Below, one piece after another: positions 1-11,022 of a stretch of 64,000 nt of DNA (position 1 is its first letter; every line of letters begins with the position of its first letter). The translations under genes were made by a program, and so were the position numbers. Where the stretch lies: assembly GCA_029990175.1 (NCBI GenBank), contig JARKIP010000616.1:124001-188000 (forward strand), in the 5' to 3' direction. Source of the stretch: Petunia secreta. Taxonomy: Eukaryota; Streptophyta; Magnoliopsida; Solanales; Solanaceae. The notes below the pieces were generated by a model, which saw only the letters and a list, made by a program, of their open reading frames with translations, ran no database searches and was not told the DNA's origin.

Positions 1-1328
1 GACATCAACTAAACTAATCAGGAATTTCACATAACAAATTACCTACAGTCGACCATCTTAACAAATGATATACTCGATTCATTTTCTAACGAGTCGCATA
101 CTCGATTCAATTTGAAACAATGGAATTCAGTCTCAAACAAAGTGTTAGGCATGTTATTCACCATTTTCAGCACACGTAAATGAAAAGAAAAAATAGAAAC
201 TGGAAGGAGGTTACCGGGTCAACGTGTCGGGTCGGGTCACGTCCGACCCGTTTCGATTCCGCTTGATTTTCCAATCATTTAGTTCAAATCTTTTGTATTC
301 GCTTTCTGTGTACCACACTAACACGAATTTCATCGTATCTTTCGTCAAATTTGCGACGATGTACTCGAATCTTTCTCTTCCTTTTCGATTTCCATGGAAA
401 GAGGGTGAGGAGAGATTTGTTCCCTTTTTCCGTGTGAAAGCGACAAGGGAGAGAGAAGGACGAGCGGGGTTACGGCGGAGATGACGGAGGAAGTGGAACC
501 ACGGGTTGAATCTGGACGGTTCTTAGAAGTGAAGGGGAGAGAGAGGAGTTTGGGGTGGCGGCTGGATATGTTTGAAGGGAATTGAGAGAGTGATTTTAGG
601 GTTAGGAAAATAAGAGGTTGATGTGTGTTATTAAAACACAAGAACGTATCTCGGTCGTTGGATTAAAGAGATAAACGGCTGGGATGCAGCCACGTCATGT
701 GCGTATATACACGTATGAGTACCTGAGGTGAGGTGGAAAGGGATCAGGATCTTTGGGGGATTGTACTACACGCTACAATGAGTTGTACGCGTGCTAAAAG
801 TGTGTACACTTGTACTAGGAGTGTATTTAGTGAAGTGTAAGCTTAGGTGGTGTACAATTGGCGTATACGTGGACAAAAGGTGATGACGTGGACTGAATAT
901 AGTTGAAATGGAATTGTAAAATAGCAAAATGGCTAATATTTAATCAAAATACTTATAAATACAAATAATTATTATAAAAATAGGAAATTTTGTAAATAAT
1001 TATAAATAAATGTATATAATTGTAAATAAATATAGATGACCACAAATAATACTAATAGATGTAAATAGCCGCAAATAATTATTAAATGATATCGTAATGC
1101 GTTAAATTGCATAAAGTAGCATATGTTTTGGGAAATAGCCTAAATGAATGCAATTACGTAATTATAATCACAATTAAATAAATACTATATAAATAGGGGA
1201 TAAATAATAATATTACACACGTAAATGCATGTTGTCTAATGCAGTTTTGTTTGAAAAATTACTATTATCGATTTTAATTAAATATAGCCAAATTGCGAAA
1301 AATGGAGGGACAAAATTGGGTGTCAACA
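1..1328 (-). mobile_element. Partial LTR, Tat/Ogre-like (minus orientation)
   Basis: The stretch ends at 1328 in GTGTCAACA, preceded by GGACAAAATTGG. The long LTRs of the element at 46.5-59.7 kb end in nearly the same way (49979 and 59749), so this is read as the U3 end of a related LTR on the minus strand. A TATA-like TGTATATACG lies near 703-712 on that strand, followed by a C/T-rich leader, which fits an LTR promoter reading leftward. The other LTR end is outside the window. It abuts a gypsy-like leader at 1329 and so seems inserted into it. Small ORFs at 224-641 look like chance reading of this region. The family call is inference. Confidence 0.5.
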
Positions 1329-2913
1329 CACACTTGAGGCCAAAGAAAAATCTACGACTGTTCTTTGAATTCTAATCTCCTCTACGCACGAATGTCCTAA
1401 TATGCTAGCAAGTTAGTGTCTTTAGAGTAGGCCAATTACCTAGAAACACTAACCAAGAAGCCCGGAGGCAAGGAACAATGAAAACCTAGGCAAAAAATTA
1501 CCTGAGCAACCCTCAGGAAAATAGGCGCTCCGCCTCAGGAAAGGGGCGGTCCGTTCTGGAAAATCCAGAGAGCTGATCAGAGAGAGGTGGTCCGCCTACC
1601 ACTGCTTCTTCATCAACTTTGCAAAACGCGTTTTGGCTCATTTTGCACTCAATTTCCAATCGGTTTTCAACTTGTTTTCAATTCTAATGATATCCAAAGA
1701 TGTATATAATGATTCTAAACATTCCCCAATAGGTTTTAACCCCAAACAAACAAAAACAATTCAATTTTGATTCTTGAGCAAAGTTCTAGGGTTTTGAAAA
1801 TTTTGGGAATTTAAATTCTTCAAATTTTGAAATACATCACCAAATCATGAAATTTTGGTACCAAAAGAATGGGATTCATATATGGAACAAACCCCAATGA
1901 TTTTCAATGTATGGGTGTTCCAATCCAAAAGTTCCAACAATTTGTGTAATTTTCAAGTTTTTCTATTTTTTTTTTTTTGTTTTTCTTCTTTTCTTCAAGA
2001 ACAACAACAAGAACAAATGATAAACTAATACAATGAACAAGGAACGGAGGTTTGTAAGAACATAACCCGAGCCTCGCTTTGATACCAACTAATTTAGAGA
2101 AAACTACGCGGAAGCAATAATCTAATCGAGCGGAAGCAAATAATAAGGATAACAAGAAATCAAGACTAGAAAGGCAAGAATTTAGAAGAAAGAATCGATT
2201 TCAACTCACATACGTTGATTGAATTCAAAAGGGAGAAAGGGAAACTTGAACCTTACAATGGTTTCAAACTAGGTGTCGAATCTCCATAGGTTCCAAGTAA
2301 AGTTATACACGAAGCTACAAGCTTCGAACTCGAAGGGCTCGGCCTCTTCAATGTTCTCTCTTCCAATTCTATGTTCAAACTAGGTTAATGAAATGAAAGA
2401 CCTAAGGGAGGCTTTTATAGCTTCCTCCTATGCATAATGAAAGGTCCTAAATACCCCTAAAGTGGGTTAAAATAATATAAGCCACGTAAGGCTAAAGTAG
2501 GAAATACACATCAAAATAAATAAAATCTCGTCATGTTGTCAAAGGGGGAAGGCGACTGCCCACCCCTTCTAGGCGCTCCGCCTGTTTTCTGCTCTTCAGA
2601 GGCGACTGCACAGTAGGCGGTCCGCCTAGTGCCTTTGGGCGGTCCGCCTCCTTGAATCCTGAGGCTTGAACTTGTGTAAGCGGTTCGCCTCTTTTTATAG
2701 GCGCTCCGCCTCATCCTGGGAGGTCTTGAGAAGGCTCAAAATGGACTCTAGGTGTTCCTCCTTGGTCCTTAGTTGGTCCTCCCTCGATGGCGATCAAGTT
2801 CATGACTTCAAATCACTCCCGAACCCTCCTCCGAAGCCCTTGACTTGTACTCTTTGTGCTCTCGAGCTTGGCTCTTGATGGTTGGCGCTTTGGCTCTAAT
2901 TTGCCCCGCATCA
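1329..2913 (-). mobile_element. Truncated gypsy-like LTR element: 5' LTR, PBS and leader
   Basis: Read on the minus strand, this is an LTR (2913 to about 2089), a primer site complementary to initiator tRNA-Met (2066-2087, TGGTATCAAAGCGAGGC) and about 740 bp of leader. The whole stretch is a diverged copy of the 5' part of the element at 22767-33314, sharing the LTR text, the primer-site context, the palindromic GGCGGAGCGCC units and the leader around CGTGCGTAGAG. The copy stops at 1329, where another LTR begins. No coding part remains. It is useful because it keeps the uninterrupted form of a site that is filled at 24279-29204. Confidence 0.82.
2089..2913 (-). repeat. LTR of the truncated gypsy-like element
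   Basis: About 825 bp. The minus-strand reading opens with TGATGCGGGG at 2913 and closes next to the tRNA-Met primer site. Similarity to the LTRs at 22767-23541 and 32516-33314 is clear but divergent. Palindromic units of the GGCGGTCCGCC and GGCGCTCCGCC type sit at 2570-2712. The U5 end reads ...CTAAATTA instead of the usual CA. Confidence 0.72.
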
Positions 2914-3990
2914 CTAGATGTTCGATCTTAACCTCTATTCAGCTCATGGGCACAAAAAATTACTCGATGTGGAGTAGAGCAATGCTCATTTCTCTGCGAG
3001 CTAAGAGTAAATTAGGGTTTGTACTCGGTACCTGTAAAAAGAGCGATTATGACTCGAGGTTTGGGAAAAAATAGGAGAAATACAATATTTTTGTCCTATC
3101 ATGGATTATGAATAATGTTTCTATGGAAGTGTTCAGTGGAATAGTATATGCTACAAATGCTGCACATGTGTGAGCCTTTGAAAGAGAGATTTGATAAAAT
3201 CGATAGTTTTAAAATTTACCAGATTCATAGAGAAATCTGCACTGTTAATCAGGGGAACTTATTTGTTTCTGCTCATTTTTCAAAGCTATGCTTTCTTTGG
3301 GATGAATTTGACTCCCTGGTACCACCATCAGCTTGTGGTTGTGATAAATCTAAGCTTTATGTAGATCATATACAATATCTTTGATTATTTGCTTTCTTGA
3401 TGGGCTTGAGTGATTCATATAGTCAGGCTCGTAGTAAAATTCTTATAATGAACCCTATGCCAACTGTTAATAAGGCATACTGAATGATTATCTAAGATGA
3501 AAGTCAGAAAGTAATAGCTGGTACCTATACTAGAGTTAACATGAATGACACTGCAGCACTTTATACTGGTAATTCTGGTAATTTAGGGTCTAGGGATGGA
3601 TCAAGAGGTGGTGGAAACAGATTCCAAAGGAACTCTCAAGTTAAGAACAGAAATATACATTGTGATCATTGTGGTTTAAACAATCATAATATAGATGGTT
3701 GTTGGAAGCTTCATGGATATCCAAATGATAACAAGAACAAGACTAGGGGACCAGGCAATGCAATTAATAATGTTGCTAATCAGGTCTCAATTGAATATGG
3801 TACTACCCTAATGATGCTGCAAGTTCATAATCCACCATCCCAGGGAGATCATAATGTGGATCATATTGGCATCTCACATGCGCAGTATCAACATCTTATG
3901 AAGCTACTTAGCAAAGAAGAGGATGTGGTGGCCTTAGCCAACATGGCAGGTATGCCTGAGTTAATGATGTGAAAAAGTTGAATTATTTTT
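2914..3990 (+). pseudogene. Decayed Ty1/copia gag fragment
   Basis: Three reading-frame pieces (about 2914-3074, 3080-3384 and 3400-3972) read in order as a copia Gag of the gag_3 type. The pieces are an N-terminal block with KNYSMWSRAM and KLGFVLGTC, a middle block with LKERFDKID and FSKLCFLWDEFDSLVPP, and a CCHC zinc knuckle CDHCGLNNHNIDGC followed by WKLHGYP. Frameshifts and stops separate them. No protease, integrase or RT of this element follows, because the next copia LTR starts at 4157. About 170 bp of AT-rich sequence (3991-4156) in between has no recognisable coding. It is probably the remnant of an older element into which others inserted. Confidence 0.8.
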
Positions 3991-4156
3991 CTGAATGTAG
4001 GATGAAATTCTCCATTTTGAGATAGTTTGTATATACTTCTATTTGGTAAAAAGTTTTCTTGTTGGACAAACTGGAATATGGACGGCAAAAAGTTAAATCT
4101 TGGAAACTTTACTAAGGAAATTTTGGTTATCGATCTAAGCCATTTTAACCTTTTAG

Positions 4157-4609
4157 TGTTAGAATAATTTATTAAATATTTCACTTAACATTAACTTATT
4201 CAATTTTACCAAAACGAGCTAATTGTAAATAGTTGGTGGACAATACATGGGCCACATATTTGTAGATTCCATGATGGGCCTGTATTGTTTCTTGTATTAG
4301 GTGTGGGCTAACAGTAGTGTAGGCATGTTGATAAACTTGTTGGTCTATTATGGGTGGGCCCATTAGGTTAAGGCTCTTAAGCCTTTATATATAGGGCTAA
4401 GTCTCCTCTCGTGGCTTAATCTGTTGTAGACAACTTTCCATTAAGCTGTCAGTTCTCATAAGCACAAGGAGAGGAAAGACCTGCCCTGATTCGTCCTCCA
4501 ATATCGTTTTTCCATAGCAGATAAAGGTACGCCCTTTTACTCACATCTTTATTATTATTACTAGGCGTTCTTGATCTACCTGATCGTGTGTTTTATAATT
4601 AATTCAACA
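4157..4609 (+). repeat. Copia 5' LTR
   Basis: 453 bp from TGTTAGAATAA to AATTCAACA. It contains TATATATAGG near 4387, which fits a promoter, and a leader rich in CTCCTCTCG. It aligns with 10159-10634 over its whole length with scattered substitutions. Confidence 0.9.
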
Positions 4610-4611
4610 AA

Positions 4612-4624
4612 TGGTATCAGGGCG
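4612..4624 (+). other. Primer binding site (tRNA-Met type)
   Basis: TGGTATCAGGGCG follows the 5' LTR after two bases. It resembles the common plant primer site TGGTATCAGAGC with one change. In a retrotransposon it primes minus-strand DNA synthesis. Confidence 0.8.
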
Positions 4625-5353
4625 AATCACACATATCTAGAACCCTATTGTCGTTCATATGTGAGATAAACTTATTTTTACCGTAATAGAGTGCATCTAG
4701 GTCTGCCATTAAAAGCACAAAATAAATTTTGATTTCCGCTGCTTGTTCTGGTTTTTTGTTTGTTACGGAGCATCAAAGTTGTTTTGTTAACTTTATTTTC
4801 ATAACTTCTAATATAAAGTTTGTTTTTCGGGCATGTAAGGTTTTGCTTGACACTTAATATAATCAGAAAACTTTTTGAGTAACTACCTCCGAATTTAGTT
4901 CTACAAGGACAATTGTCAATATTTTTTTTATTGATTTTCGTGTCCTATATTCAAGAGATTACTTATATCTCTTTTAATATTGGACTAGAGCAGAATAATA
5001 ATTGACTATAAAGAATTCTGAAAACGAAAGGGACAAGTTCATAATAAACTATTGTTTATCACTCAAGAAAAATAATAATTGAAACTTACTCACTCCATGT
5101 TGGGAGGTATCACTAGGTTATAACATACAATAACCTGTCCAAGTGGGGTTTGTTGTGTATTATAATTTGGTGTAATGATGAGGCCAATTATATGAGAATA
5201 TTTTAATTTAGTGAATCTTTCTGCCTAAAGGGGATAGGTTTTTAATATTGAATATTTTCTTCCCTGTCCAAAAGGGGGCTAATGTTGTTGTTGTTGGACT
5301 CATCATTGTGATAATATTATCATATGCCTTGCTAATAAAATACCATTCATGTT

Positions 5354-6240
5354 GTGCTATGTACAGTTACTATTACTTTAAACAACAACAATGTTGAAGT
5401 TGTGGTCCTGTTGGGGTCTAACTTAAAGAGATGGAAGGAGGATATTAATTTTTCTTTAGGCATAGCTGACATAGATCAAACTTTGCTCGAAAAGGAGCCA
5501 CCAGCTCTCACTGCTACTAGCACTGCTACTCAAAAATAAAATTATGCTAAGTGGGAGAGATCTAATAGGCTATGCATCCTTGCTTTTAAGAGAATAATTG
5601 CTAAGCATCTCAAGAGTGAGTTGCCATAAACTACCAATGCTAAGCAGTTTCTTGCCCAAGTGAAATAGATATACCATGTATCCAATAAGGCTGAGACTGG
5701 AGATCTAATGAGCAAACTCGCGGGGATGAGGTATGATAACATTGGAGGATTAGAGATTATATCCTTAAAATGGTCCACTTCCAATCTAAATTAAAATCTC
5801 TTGACATAGTTCTTCTTGATGCTTTTATTGTTCACTCTGCTCTTAATAGCCTGCAAGCTGAGTTTAGCCAGATGAAAACTGCTTTTAACACCCAAAATGA
5901 GCTTGGTCAATTAATGATTTCATCTCAAAATGTATTGTCGAAGAGGAGAAAATAAGAAGAGAAGGGTGAGACTGCATTGCTTGTTTCCTATAATTATAGA
6001 GCAAGCTCTAATAAGGGACCTAGGAAGTTCAATAGGTCTAATCATCATACTTCTAAGAAGGGTCAAGACACCAAAAGGCATGGTAAAGATCAGACCAAAA
6101 ATCTTGGGGCATATAACACTGTAATTAAGAAATATAATAATATTTTTTTTTGTAGAAACCTGGTTACAAGCAGATAGATTGCACCAAGTTCCATCTCTGG
6201 TTAAAAAACGAATGAGTCAAAAGAAGGTAATTATTTAGCT
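5354..6240 (+). pseudogene. Copia gag, broken
   Basis: Fragments in several frames resemble a UBN2-type copia Gag. Recognisable stretches include KRIIAKHLKSELP, LDIVLLDAFIVHSALNSL, EFSQMKTAFNTQ, and a basic region leading to a degraded zinc knuckle (CRKPGYKQIDC, lacking its first Cys pair). There are several stops. About 730 bp between the primer site and 5354 is AT-rich leader with no clear coding. Confidence 0.75.
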
Positions 6241-6244
6241 CTTG

Positions 6245-7890
6245 TTTGTTTTGAGTCAAACTTAGTTGATGTCCCCATTAGTTCCTGGTGGCTCGACAGT
6301 GGGGCCTCGGCCCATATTTCCATTTCATTGCAGGGGTTCATAAACAAAAGCAAGCCAAACGAAATGGAGTCAAAGATTAGAGTCACCACAGATGTCCAAG
6401 TTGAAGTGGAGTTCGTAGGAACAATAGTTTTAGCATTAGATTCTGGTCATAAGCTTGTTCTAGAGAATAATTTTTATGTACCGTCTTTCAGGCGAAATTT
6501 GATTTCTATTCCCGTTTTGAACAAAGTCGGTTATGGTTTCCTTTTTGATAATGGTAAAGTTGATTTTCTTTTGAACTCTAAAGTTATTGGTCATGGAATA
6601 TTGTCTGGTGGTTTATTTAAAATCTCCTTGGCTTATGATTTTGACTATAACTCTTTTAATTATAAAACTGTTGAAAGATCACTTTTGATTGAAAAGTTTG
6701 GTATGTTGTGGCATAGGTGTTTGGGTCATATCTCTAAAGAAAGAGTTAATATATTAGTCAAGTCAAGTATTCTACCTTCTCTTGATTCTGGGGACATAGA
6801 TACATGCATTGATTGTATTAAAAGAAAGTTGACCAAAACTAGGAAAAAGGGTGCTACTCGTAGTTCTAACTTGTTGGAAATCATTTATACAAATATTAGT
6901 GGTCCTTATTCTACAACAGTATGTGGTTCAGGTTACTTTATCACTTTCATTAATGACTTTTCTCGATATGGTTATGTTTTCTTATTAAAGACATGTATGA
7001 CTCTCTAGAAAAGTTTAAAGTGTTTAAAAATGAAGTAGAGAAACAACTGGGAAAGGTCATTAAGATAGTGAGGTCTGATCGTGGGGGTAAGTACTATGGC
7101 AGACACACTGAAACTGGGCAGCATATGGGACCTTTTTCCAAATATCTTCAAGATTGTGGCATAGTTGCTCAGTATACCATGCCTGGTAGTCCTGACCAAA
7201 ACGGTGTTGCTAAAAGGCAAAATCATACTTTAAAAGACATGATGAGAAGTATGATGAGTAGATCCAACTTACCTGAGTTCCTCAAGGGTGAAGCTATTAA
7301 AATAGCCATGTACATTCTTAACCGTGCCCCTTTCTAGTCTATTCCTAAAATACCTTTTGAGTTGTGGACCAATAGGAAGCACAGTTTGAACCACTTTCGT
7401 GTTTGGGGATATCCAGCTAAAGTAAGGATATACAATCCTTCTGAGAAGAACCTAGAACCTCGCGTTGTTTCTTTATTAGATATCCAGCTCATTCTAAGGG
7501 ATACAAGTTTTACTGTCCTACAAGGGGAACAAGAATAGTTGATTCACAAAATGCAAAATTTTTGGAATTTGATGTTGCTGATAAAGATTGTTCAAAAAAT
7601 ATTATTGTTGAGCCTGCAGAGAATGATGAAACTGCGAAAATTTCTCTTGCTATTACCAAAGAAACAGTTATAGTTGTACCTACACATGCTGAACCTATAC
7701 TTGTACATGTTGAGGAACCTATGCCTACACAAGCTCAGGTACCAATTGCTACTAGACATGTTGAGAAAAATTTGAGAAAATCAAGTAGAGATAGAAGATC
7801 AGCATTGTCTGATGATTACTTAGTGTATCTTGCTGAAGGTGACATTGTAGATCCTATAACTTATCGTGAAGCAGTTTCATGTGCTTAATA
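6245..7890 (+). pseudogene. Copia protease and integrase, broken
   Basis: Protease: WLDSGASAHIS, with the catalytic Asp codon at 6295, then the flap-like NNFYVPSFRRNLISIPVL. Next comes the GAG-pre-integrase block LWHRCLGHISKERV with the HHCC-type CIDCIKRKL, then the integrase core with INDFSRYGYVFLLK, KIVRSDRGGKY and AQYTMPGSPDQNGVAKRQN. The 6328-7008 frame closes just where the 6993-7337 frame opens, so there is a frameshift inside the integrase core, and further stops follow after 7337. The last part (7562-7888) is the poorly conserved linker before RT. In an intact element these parts cut the polyprotein and insert the cDNA. Confidence 0.88.
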
Positions 7891-9450
7891 AAAGATGTGG
7901 CTTGATGCTATGTCTAAAGAGATGAATTGTATGCATAAGAACAATGTGTGGTAGCTTGCAGAACTCCCTCAGGGCTATAGGGCTGTTGGTAGCAAATGGG
8001 TCTTTAAGACCAAGAAGGATTCAAAAGAGAGAATTGAACGCTTCAAGGCAAGGTTGGTAGCTAAAGGGTTCACACATCAGGTAGGGGTTGATTATAATAA
8101 AACGTTTTCACCATCTAAGGATTCCTTAAGGATTTTATGGCTTTGGTTGCTCATTTCGATCTATAATTGCATAAGACGGACGTAAAGACAGCTTTTCTAA
8201 ATGGTAATCTTAATGAAGAGGTGTACATGGTGCAACCTAAAGGCTTCATTGATACAGGTAATGAGCACCAAGTGTGCAAGTTAAAGAAATCCATTTATGG
8301 ACTGAAGCAAACCTGTCGACAGTGGTACTTGAAGTTCGAGAAAACTATCACTTCTATAGATTTTGTGGAGAAAAAAGTTAACCAGTGCATCTATATGAAG
8401 ATCAGTGGGAGTAGTTCATCATTCTTATTCTTTATGTTGATAATATTTTACTTGCCAGTAACAATTCAGGACTGCTTTGTGAAACTAAGCAATCATTAAG
8501 TAAAGTGTTTGATATGAAAGACCATGGAGAAGCATCATTTGTCTTGGGCATTGAGATTCAGCGAGATAGACCTCATCGATTGTTAGGACTTTCACAAAGA
8601 GCCTACATTGATCGTGTATTAAGCAGAATTCATATGAAAGATTTTAAGGGTAGAGATGTGCCCGTTGTGAAAGGCGATAAGTTGAATCTACAATTGTATC
8701 CCCAAAATGATCTTGAGAGAGAGTCCATTAAAGATATGCCATATTCAAGTATCGTTGGGAGTCTTATGTATTTATAAGTTCGTACTCATCATGATATTGC
8801 TTTCATTGTTAATGCTCTTGGACGTTATCAGTCCAATACTTTCTGCTAAAAAAGTGATGAGGTATTTGAAGAAGACAAGAGATTATATGTTGCTCTATAG
8901 AAAAGTTGACAATCTTGAGGTAATTGGATACACAGACTCAGATTATGCTGGGTGCCCAGATGATTTGAAGTCCACTTCTGCTTATATCTTCGTATTAGCA
9001 GGTGGTGTTAAATGTTGGAGGAGTGTGAAGTAGACTCTTTCTGCGAGTTTTACTATAGAAGCGGAGTATATGGCCTGTTTTGATGGAGCTTCGCATGCTA
9101 GTTGGCTTAAGAAATTCATTTCACAACTAGTGATTGTTGATTCTATATCAAGACCCATAAAGATGTTTTGTGATGACAAGTCAGCAGTGGATTTTGCGAA
9201 TGATAGTAAATTCACTCCCGGTAATAAGCTCATTGACATAAAGTATCTTAAGGTGAGAGATAAGATTAAAGAGAAGAAAATTGAAGTTGAGCATATACAG
9301 ATAGACTTCATGCTCACTGATCCACTGACTAAGGGATTGAAGACCATAGTTTTTAAGGAGCATGTTGCTAATATGAGGCTTGTTGAATCTTTTGATGCGC
9401 TAGTAGTCAGTGGGAGTGTTAGGTATTCATATGTTTACTCTGTTATTTAG
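7891..9450 (+). pseudogene. Copia reverse transcriptase and RNase H, broken
   Basis: RT blocks in order: NNVW..LPQGYRAVGSKWVFKTK, FKARLVAKGFTHQVGVDY, KTDVKTAFLNGNLNEEVYM (with the first catalytic Asp), SIYGLKQTCRQWY, then the catalytic loop at 8433-8444, which reads YVDN instead of YVDD. The thumb is GEASFVLGIEIQRD. RNase H follows with GYTDSDYAG, a stop inside the CWRSVK region near 9031, then EAEYMACFDGASHASWL and a final ADPLTKGL-like block. Stops, frameshifts and the Asp-to-Asn change mean the enzyme is dead. Confidence 0.9.
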
Positions 9451-10158
9451 ATTATTTGCTTCATTCTTTATGGGCTCGTGATGATATATTCTATTTTGTT
9501 GTGATATTCACATTCTTAATAAATTTATGGTGAATTTCGCTATTATATATAATGTTGACTTTTGTGCATATTTGATTAATATTTTATTATTTAAAGACCT
9601 GTTATCTTAAGTATTGATGGTGTCTCATGTGATGATGGAGACACATGGGGTATATTAGTTATGCCATATGAATTTTCTTGGCTGTTGCACAGTACAATTA
9701 GTTGCACATATTGAGCCTCGAAAATTATGATTTTATGGTGAAGCACATGTTGTTTAGTTGCTCACATATTGTAATAGAAAATCATGTTGTCGATTTTCTA
9801 ATGATGTGCATGTTGTTTGGTCGCCCAATGTTGTTTATGGAAAATCATTTATAAGACCGATAATGAAATAGTCTTGTTTTGGAGTCCATGTTGACTATTT
9901 CTTGCTACACTACTACACATCTGGGTCTATCAGCAAGACTTCAATATTTATGATTATGGACTAATCTTGTGTCGTTGATTAATGCAAGTACTGCTGCTTT
10001 TCGACATTGATAGTTTTGTTTGACTAGATCATGTTGGAAACAATGTCCACACCGCTATATGTTTGTGGCCACTGTCTATTAAGCCCGAGAGTCATTTTAT
10101 AAATAAACTTTTTCAAAATCTTTTAAATAGTTAAGTTAATGTTATCCAAGTGGGAGAA

Positions 10159-10368
10159 TGTTAGAATTATTTATTAAATATTGGACTTAACATTAACTTA
10201 TTCGGTTTTACCAAAACGGGCTAATTGTAAATAGTTGTGGACAATATACGGGCCACATATTTGTGGATTCCATAATGGGCTTGAATTTGTTCTTATATTA
10301 GGTGTGGACTGACAGTAGTGTACATTTTTTTATAAACATGTGGGCCCATTAAGGTTAAGACTCTTAAG

Positions 10369-10428
<60 letters not shown>

Positions 10429-10634
10429 GCTAGGTCTCCTCTCCGACTTAACCTGTTGTAGACAACTTCTCATTAAACTGTCAGTTCTCATAAGCAGAGG
10501 AAAGACTTACCTGATTCGTCCTTCAATATCATGTTGCCATGGGGAACAAACATATGCCCTTTTACTCACATCTTTATTATTATTACTAGGTCTTCTTGAT
10601 CTACGTGATTGTGTGTTTTATAATTAATTCAGCA
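10159..10634 (+). repeat. Copia 3' LTR
   Basis: 476 bp from TGTTAGAATTA to AATTCAGCA, preceded by the purine tract at 10149-10158. It is longer than the 5' copy mainly because of a TA microsatellite. Between the LTR copies the promoter region carries many substitutions and small indels. The region between the RNase H end (9450) and the purine tract is 3' untranslated and holds three short imperfect repeats around AAAATCATGTTG and TGCACATGTTG (9720-9850). Confidence 0.9.
10371..10425. repeat. (TA)n microsatellite
   Basis: About 27 TA units lie inside the 3' copia LTR, at the place where the 5' LTR has only a short TATATATA. This is growth of the LTR's TATA region by slippage. Confidence 0.95.
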
Positions 10635-11022
10635 TTCAATCCATAATTAACTTCTAAGTAGTAATTCTAATTCACTAATCCGTAGTTCCCAAGGCACAAA
10701 GTTTTAGGACAAGTTCCTCTTAGTTTATTACTATAAATAGCTGCATCACATTGTACCTTTCACGGTTCTTTATTGCTGTCAGCTTCAGATTTTGTGGAAG
10801 ACTTTTTCTTACCCAGGACGTGTAGAATAATTTGGATATCACATTAGGTAGTGCTTGTGGAAGACATCATATATTTGACCTTCCTGAAAACAGAGTTATT
10901 CAGTGCACATGTTACATGCAGAAGAATTTAAGGAAAAATATTTAATAAAATGGATGATGTCCAATTGAGTGTTCCAATTTCTGTTGTTTTAGTTAATTGC
11001 TATCCTTTGATGGCCTGCCAGA
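10635..11022. other. Unannotated spacer with a TATA-like site
   Basis: I recognise no coding sequence. CTATAAATAG at 10731-10740 looks like a plant TATA box with pyrimidine-rich text downstream, but no ORF follows. The last part (about 10888-11022) is duplicated at 18.64 kb and continues at 12268 after the hAT insertion. Confidence 0.4.
10888..11022 (+). repeat. Duplicated segment, left half (interrupted by hAT)
   Basis: Together with 12268-12362 this stretch matches 18640-18838 in direct orientation. Shared text includes GCACATG, CAGAAGAATTTAAG, TGGC(C/T)TGCCA, TTTGACGC(T/A)CTGTT and TAGAAGAGACA. The 18.6-kb copy has no insertion. It could be a relic of a host duplication or of an unrecognised old repeat. 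Confidence 0.65.

Larger units (their letters stand above)
4157..10634 (+). mobile_element. Full-length but decayed Ty1/copia retrotransposon
   Basis: Two direct LTRs (4157-4609 and 10159-10634) bound an internal region with a tRNA-Met-type primer site, gag, protease, integrase, RT and RNase H in copia order (integrase before RT), and a purine tract AAGTGGGAGA just before the 3' LTR. Each domain is broken by stops or shifts, so it cannot make a complete polyprotein. The flanks TTTAG (4152-4156) and TTCAA (10635-10639) do not match, so no target duplication is visible. With the diverged LTRs this points to an old insertion, or to recombination between copies. Confidence 0.93.

Noticed and set aside
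345..641. 98-aa minus-strand ORF as a host gene
   Set aside because: Low-complexity Ser/Leu reading inside an LTR-like leader, no domain, overlapping an opposite ORF.
10340..10627. ORF across the TA repeat
   Set aside because: It only reads the (TA)n microsatellite of the copia LTR as Tyr-Ile repeats.
10731..10740. TATA box as promoter of a host gene
   Set aside because: No ORF or splice structure follows before the hAT element, so one short motif is not enough.
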